From assembly GCA_964419335.1 (NCBI GenBank), contig CAYQOX010000063.1, forward strand, positions 1-19,695: DNA of 19,695 nucleotides, given 5' to 3'. The DNA comes from CAYQOX01 sp964419335 (GTDB lineage: Bacteria; Hinthialibacterota; Hinthialibacteria; Hinthialibacterales; Hinthialibacteraceae). Of this stretch, positions 15,630-19,695 are shown one piece after another (positions within the stretch are counted from its first letter, which is position 1; each line of letters begins with the position of its first letter). The notes beneath the pieces are model-generated. The model was given only the letters and a program-made list of their open reading frames with translations, did no database searches and was not told where the DNA came from. Position numbers and translations under genes: made by a program.

Positions 15630-15995
15630 TTTTTTATCCCTTCCCCCCTTTCCTGAATATTTTCCTCAATTTTTTGCACAAAACTCCCTTCCCCTTTACA
15701 AAAAAAAGAAATTTTTCGTGACTTTTCCCCTTTCAGTATTGACAAATAGATTATACTTAATGAAACTAGACACTCATATGTTTTCAATTTTATTAGACTT
15801 ACGATCTTATCATCCTGTCTATACTTTTTATGAGAATTTCGCGAATTTCTTGAATCTTTTGTACCAATTTGTAGTTTAATGTAGGGATATTTTTTTACAC
15901 TAAAGCCGGATATTTTGTTCCTGCTCGTTTCACACAATCGATTTTTCATGAAATTGCTTCGTTCTCTTTTGAATAGGCTAAGTTAGGGGGAAAAA
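15630..15995 (+). other. Intergenic stretch without a gene
   Basis: 366 bases between tRNA-Phe and the STAS gene. The first ~100 bases are strongly pyrimidine-rich on the plus strand. A TTGACA at 15739-15744 lacks a -10 at proper spacing. TTGAAT (15850) with TTTAAT (15875) is a possible but poor promoter for the STAS gene. The open frames here have no ribosome-binding site or recognisable protein. Confidence 0.5.
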
Positions 15996-16337
15996 ATGAA
16001 AATTGTGGAGTGGATGGAAGGTGGCGTCTTTGTGATTCACCTATCCGGCCGTTTAGATTCAACCTCGATCATCCAGTTCTCAAACTGTTTGAAACACACT
16101 CTCGAAATGAACGCAATGAAAATACTCGTCAATTTCGAAGAAGTGGAATATCTCTCAAGCGTTGGCATTCGAGCTCTGATTAGTGCTTTAAACAAAATTC
16201 AAGAACGTGGCGGTACGATGGCTATCTGTTCCCTCCAAGATAATATTGAGGAAATAGACACAATACTCAGACTTCGAGATATTTTTACAGTGTATCCTAC
16301 TGAAGCCGAAGCCATCCAAGCGCTTCAGGATCAATAA
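15996..16337 (+). CDS. STAS-domain anti-sigma factor antagonist (SpoIIAA-like)
   Basis: A 113-residue single-domain STAS protein. VFVIHLSGRLDSTSI (11-25) forms the first strands, followed by MKILVNFEEVEYLSSVGIRA (41-60) and GGTMAICSLQDNI. The SS pair in YLSSVGIRAL (residues 54-55) lies at the site phosphorylated by the cognate anti-sigma kinase, although the usual Asp before it is replaced by Leu. Such proteins bind the anti-sigma factor when dephosphorylated and release the sigma factor. No RsbW-like kinase or sigma gene is adjacent. AGGGGG precedes the ATG by ~6 bases. Confidence 0.9.
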   Translation: MKIVEWMEGGVFVIHLSGRLDSTSIIQFSNCLKHTLEMNAMKILVNFEEVEYLSSVGIRALISALNKIQERGGTMAICSLQDNIEEIDTILRLRDIFTVYPTEAEAIQALQDQ

Positions 16338-16422
16338 TTTCATTATAAAATAAACGTAGACTCCCACTTCTTGATTGAATTCAGTCAACCACTATTAATC
16401 CGTTTCGATAAAAGGAAATCTC

Positions 16423-17397
16423 ATGACCGATCATTACGACATCATCATCATCGGTGCGGGGCCGATCGGTTTGGCTTGCGGCATCGAAGCCAAAAAACGA
16501 GGTTTTGAATCCATCATCATCGAAAAAGGCTGCCTAACCTACTCGATTTATAACTACCCGGCCAATATGCGTTTCTTCTCTTCTCCAGAACTACTGGAAA
16601 TCGGCGGCATCCCCTTCATTACCGCCAACGAAAAACCCGTTCGCCGCGAAGCTCTAGAATATTACCGCCGAGTGGCGGATACCTACCGATTGGATATCCA
16701 CCTCTTCGAAGAAGCCCTTCAAGTAGAAGGAAAACGAGGTAACTACACCCTACGCACAAACAAAGACATCTATACCACCGCACGAATTATCATCGCAACT
16801 GGTTTCTATCATAAACCTCGCATGCTCCAGGTTCCCGGCGAAGATTTACCTAAAGTTCAACATTTCTACAACGAACCCCATCTTTATGCTCAGCAAGATT
16901 TACTCATTGTTGGCAGCGGCAATTCCGCCGCCCAAGCGGCGTTGGAATGCCATCGCCATGGCGCCCATGTGACCATCGCGATCCGGGGCGCTGGCTTCAA
17001 AGAAGGGGTGAAATATTGGATTCTTCCCGATATCGAAAACCGCATCAAAGAAAACCAAATCAAGGGCTTTTTTCATACCACAGTCAAAGAAATTCACCCC
17101 GATGACGTGCTCTTACAAACGAAAGAAGGTAAAACCATCCACCTAACCAATGACTTCGTCCTCGCCCTCACGGGATACGAACCAGACTACGACTTTTTAA
17201 CCCGCATGGGCATCAATATCGAGAACTCCCCCAACCGCGCACCGGTTCATAACCCCGACACCTATGAAACCAACCGGCCAGGAATCTACTTGGCGGGTGT
17301 CGTCGTCGGTGGACTGCTTACCAACGTATGGTTCATCGAAAACAGCCGCATCCATGCCCCCACAATCTTTGATCATATCGAAAGACGAAGAAGATAA
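16423..17397 (+). CDS. ypdA: YpdA-family FAD/NAD(P)-dependent oxidoreductase
   Basis: A 324-residue flavoprotein of the thioredoxin-reductase-like fold without a CxxC. The FAD site is GAGPIG (11-16), the family block is EKGCLTYSIYNYPANMRFFS, and IATGFYHKPRMLQVPGEDLP and the NAD(P) site GSGNSAAQAALE (164-175) follow. The C-terminal FAD motif is GIYLAGVVVGG. In Firmicutes, YpdA (Bdr) reduces bacillithiol disulfide. From memory, those enzymes have a conserved Cys in the first glycine loop (GGGPCG); here it is Ile. Cys37 is a nearby cysteine but not the same position. Bacillithiol disulfide reduction is therefore uncertain. AAAGGAAA lies ~4 bases before the ATG; the gene follows the STAS gene by 85 bases. 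Confidence 0.87.
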   Translation: MTDHYDIIIIGAGPIGLACGIEAKKRGFESIIIEKGCLTYSIYNYPANMRFFSSPELLEIGGIPFITANEKPVRREALEYYRRVADTYRLDIHLFEEALQVEGKRGNYTLRTNKDIYTTARIIIATGFYHKPRMLQVPGEDLPKVQHFYNEPHLYAQQDLLIVGSGNSAAQAALECHRHGAHVTIAIRGAGFKEGVKYWILPDIENRIKENQIKGFFHTTVKEIHPDDVLLQTKEGKTIHLTNDFVLALTGYEPDYDFLTRMGINIENSPNRAPVHNPDTYETNRPGIYLAGVVVGGLLTNVWFIENSRIHAPTIFDHIERRRR

Positions 17398-17416
17398 CCC
17401 CTACAATAAGAGTATG

Positions 17417-18076
17417 TTACGAACGTGCTTCTTTGATCTTTTCAATAAATTGCTTCGCCGTTTCGCTGATCGATTGCCAATCCCGCTCGGCCAAAGCCTT
17501 TTTACTCACCATATTTCCGCCTACTGCCACACAACAAGCCCCTGCACGAATGAAATCCTGCACCGTATCCAAACTCACCCCGCCTGTAGGTGAGAGCCGC
17601 ACCTGAGGCAAAGGCCCTAGAATATCCTTGAAGTAACGTGCTCCAAGTCCTGTCGCAGGAAAAACTTTTACGATATCAGCACCCGCTTCCCAAGCGGTCA
17701 ATATTTCCGTAGGAGAAAAAGCCCCAGGAATCACCGCCGCCGTATAACGCTTGCACATTTTGATCGTATCAAGATTCAATGTTGGAGAAACCACATATTC
17801 TGCCCCTGCCAAGATCGCCGCGCGTGCGGTTTCTGCATCGAGCACTGTCCCCACTCCAATCACAACCTCTTCCTCTTTTAAATCCTCCGACACCTGCCGA
17901 ATCACATCTAACGCATTCGGGGTCGTCATGGTCACTTCGATCGCCTTCACTCCCCCCTTAATCAGCGCATAAACAACCTCCACTAACTGTTCACTGCTTT
18001 GCGCACGAATAACGGCAACAATACCGGTCTCCAACATAATATTGAGATTTCGTTCCTTACGTTCCGGTGTAATCAT
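17417..18076 (-). CDS. eda: KDPG/KHG aldolase
   Basis: A 219-residue class I aldolase that cleaves 2-keto-3-deoxy-6-phosphogluconate to pyruvate and glyceraldehyde-3-phosphate, or the hydroxyglutarate analogue. GIVAVIRA (R24), AIEVTMTTP (E47), GVGTVLDAE, VIPGAFSPTE, DIVKVFPA with the Schiff-base Lys137, and RLSPTGGV are the family's active-site motifs in order. No kdgK, edd or uronate gene is adjacent, so it may serve uronic-acid breakdown from sulfated glycans; this is inference. AAGGAG is ~10 bases upstream of the ATG. It is convergent with the ypdA-like gene (19 bases apart) and lies downstream of the hflX terminator. Confidence 0.92.
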   Translation of the reverse strand: MITPERKERNLNIMLETGIVAVIRAQSSEQLVEVVYALIKGGVKAIEVTMTTPNALDVIRQVSEDLKEEEVVIGVGTVLDAETARAAILAGAEYVVSPTLNLDTIKMCKRYTAAVIPGAFSPTEILTAWEAGADIVKVFPATGLGARYFKDILGPLPQVRLSPTGGVSLDTVQDFIRAGACCVAVGGNMVSKKALAERDWQSISETAKQFIEKIKEARS

Positions 18077-18101
18077 TATTTCTCTTTCTCCTTATCCACT
18101 C

Positions 18102-18137
18102 AAAAAAAAAATCCTGCCCAGTTCAATGTAGCAGGAT
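18102..18137 (-). terminator. Rho-independent terminator of hflX
   Basis: On the minus strand, ATCCTGC (18137-18131) pairs with GCAGGAT (18117-18111), followed by about ten T. It is 36 bases past the hflX stop and just before eda, so the two genes are probably separate units. Confidence 0.85.
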
Positions 18138-18172
18138 TTTATCCTATCGCGTTCCTTGGAAAAGGTGAAGAA

Positions 18173-19381
18173 TCAGACCGAAACAGGAGTTTGAGTGGAC
18201 TGATACACTCTCGAGCGGTATTCTTCCGATAAATCCTTCAACTTTTCAAACAAAGGAATCAGGTCTTTTTCTTGCAACGCCGAAAAGGGTATCGCCGGCT
18301 CACAAACCCGCTGGAGATAACGCAACTGTTGCTCATCCTCCACCGCATCGACTTTATTCATAATGGTCAATATAGGCTTGTCGATTACATCCATGTCTTT
18401 CAATATCCCCATCACCGCTTCGACATGCCGTTCCGCATCGGGACTCGACACATCCAGCACATGAATCAAAGCATCCGCTTCCTCGACTTCTGCCAATGTC
18501 GCGCGAAACGCCCCCAAAAGCGGCGCCGGCAGATCTTCTATAAATCCCACAGTGTCCGACAAAAGCAACTTGGTTCCATCAAGTAAAAACAAGCGGCGGG
18601 TTGTCGTATCCAAGGTGCAAAAAAGCGAATCCTCCGCTTCCACCTTGGATTTCGTTAACCGGTTAAGGATCGTGGATTTCCCGGCATTGGTATATCCCAC
18701 CATCGCCACATTGATAGCGCCATCTCGCTTTCGATTTTGTCTCTGGGTCTTCCCTACAGACCGACACTTTTCATATTCATTGCGCAACTTCCGAATACGT
18801 TCGCCGATTTTTCGACGGTCAATCTCCAATTTCGTTTCCCCAGGTCCTCGGGTGCCTATACCGCCACCCAAACGGGACAGATCCACCCCTCGTCCCGTCA
18901 ACCGCGGTTTAAGGTACTCCAATTGCGCCAGCTCTACCTGAATCTTCCCATCCCGGGTCACGGCATGTTGCGCGAAGATATCCAAGATCAACTCGGAACG
19001 GTCAATCACCCGCCGGGAGAACAGTTTCTCTAAATTACGTTGATGCACAGGGGAAAGATCACATCCGAAAACAACAATATCAATTCCGCGGTTTTGCTTT
19101 CCACGAAGCGCAGCATCAATTTCAGGCCCCTGAGCAATAATCTCCGCAATCTCATCCACTTTCCCCCGTCCAATCAAGGTTCGGGGGTTGGGTTCTTTGA
19201 GCTGTTGGCTGACAATCTCCACCGTTTCGAGATGAGCCGTTTTTGCTAAACGCTTCATCTCGCCTACGACAGAATCATATTGTAGTTGGGTTTGTTCAGG
19301 CTCGCGAACGATTACCATCAAGGCGCGTTCGGCTAGGACGGTTTGAGTATTTCCGTGGGTATGAAAAGACGTATTTACCAT
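18173..19381 (-). CDS. hflX: Ribosome-associated GTPase HflX
   Basis: A 402-residue GTPase that binds the large ribosomal subunit and can split stalled ribosomes under stress. The N-terminal domain includes TLIGRGKVDEI (68-78) and GCDLSPVHQRNLE. The linker has the signature GGGIGTRGPGETKLEIDRR (172-190). In the G domain, G1 is GYTNAGKST (229-237), G2 is in the TLDTTTR region, G3 is DTVGF (276-280) and G4 is NKVD (342-345). The start ATG at 19379-19381 has GAGGAG just upstream. No hfq is adjacent. The length is typical. Confidence 0.95.
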   Translation of the reverse strand: MVNTSFHTHGNTQTVLAERALMVIVREPEQTQLQYDSVVGEMKRLAKTAHLETVEIVSQQLKEPNPRTLIGRGKVDEIAEIIAQGPEIDAALRGKQNRGIDIVVFGCDLSPVHQRNLEKLFSRRVIDRSELILDIFAQHAVTRDGKIQVELAQLEYLKPRLTGRGVDLSRLGGGIGTRGPGETKLEIDRRKIGERIRKLRNEYEKCRSVGKTQRQNRKRDGAINVAMVGYTNAGKSTILNRLTKSKVEAEDSLFCTLDTTTRRLFLLDGTKLLLSDTVGFIEDLPAPLLGAFRATLAEVEEADALIHVLDVSSPDAERHVEAVMGILKDMDVIDKPILTIMNKVDAVEDEQQLRYLQRVCEPAIPFSALQEKDLIPLFEKLKDLSEEYRSRVYQSTQTPVSV

Positions 19382-19438
19382 AGACTCCTCGAAATTTTCC
19401 TTCTCCTTACAAAAAAGATTTTGTTTCTCTACCCATCT

Positions 19439-19444
19439 ATTATA
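19439..19444 (-). promoter_or_regulatory. Possible -10 box of hflX
   Basis: TATAAT on the minus strand, 58 bases before the hflX start. The region 17 bp further upstream (ATGCTT) is a poor -35, so the call is tentative. Confidence 0.35.
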
Positions 19445-19531
19445 TCTTATTTCTTTTCCATAAGCATTATCTCATTAAAAAATTCCTCCGTCCTAGCCTA
19501 CCCCACCTTTTTTTCCATTTTTAATTCGGTT

Positions 19532-19695
19532 CATCCGGTATTTGAGTACTTTTTGATACATTGAAAAGAAAACATGATTCTATAGCGAAACCTATAGCTT
19601 TTTTTCAATCCTAATGAATCGAACCAAAACCCCGAAGGGTCTTGTGTGGAGCGGCTTTCGCAGCAAGCGGCCCTTAAGGCCGCGCGAAGACAAGC
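19532..19695 (+). repeat. ~215-bp interspersed repeat, copy 3 (cut by window end)
   Basis: It begins CATCCGGTATTTGAGTACTT like the other two copies and continues through the GCGGCC-CTTAA-GGCCGC hairpin to the last base, so the right terminal repeat lies outside the window. It is closer to copy 1 in the left third and to copy 2 in the middle. The ATG present in copies 1 and 2 is ATA here. Confidence 0.85.

Noticed and set aside
15739..15767. TTGACA as a promoter for the STAS gene
   Set aside because: No -10 box at 16-18 bp spacing.

Overview
The window reads as a chromosomal segment of an uncultivated, Gram-negative-type bacterium of moderate GC. It has two exported sulfatases with formylglycine-motif cysteines, an orphan pseudopilin and a secreted protein of unknown fold. 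A mix like this is typical of sulfatase-rich lineages such as Planctomycetota/Lentisphaerota, Omnitrophota or Hydrogenedentota relatives. The phylum cannot be fixed from the sequence alone.

Region 1 (1-1616) is the most unusual part: the wreck of a diversity-generating retroelement (DGR). It holds the 3' end of a C-type-lectin/FGE-fold target gene with a variable-region-like 3' end, a GC-rich hairpin with a 4-nt loop after the stop codon, and an avd accessory gene. The avd gene is cut at about codon 86 and continues in frame into the C-terminal half of an IS4/IS1634-like transposase. No template repeat or reverse transcriptase remains here, and the target gene carries a -1 frameshift. This looks like a DGR killed by an IS-linked deletion.

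Region 2 (1617-8460) is an accessory carbohydrate/sulfate region: a secreted protein with a strong promoter and terminator, a pseudopilin on the opposite strand, sulfatase 1, a 5'-truncated DUF4185-like gene and sulfatase 2. Two copies of a ~215-bp repeat with imperfect terminal inverted repeats lie in it, and a third runs off the right end of the window.

Region 3 (8600-14571) is housekeeping: rsmE and mtaB (rRNA and tRNA modification) on the minus strand. On the plus strand are a 57-aa protein with its own terminator, a coiled-coil zinc-ribbon protein, an ABC-2-type permease and a TrpF-like protein.

Region 4 (14549-19695) has a small membrane protein and a 62-aa protein on the minus strand, tRNA-Phe(GAA) with a recognisable promoter, a STAS anti-anti-sigma protein, a YpdA-like flavoprotein, KDPG aldolase (eda) and hflX. 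The sulfatases and aldolase suggest growth on sulfated polysaccharides or uronic acids, but no complete pathway is visible.
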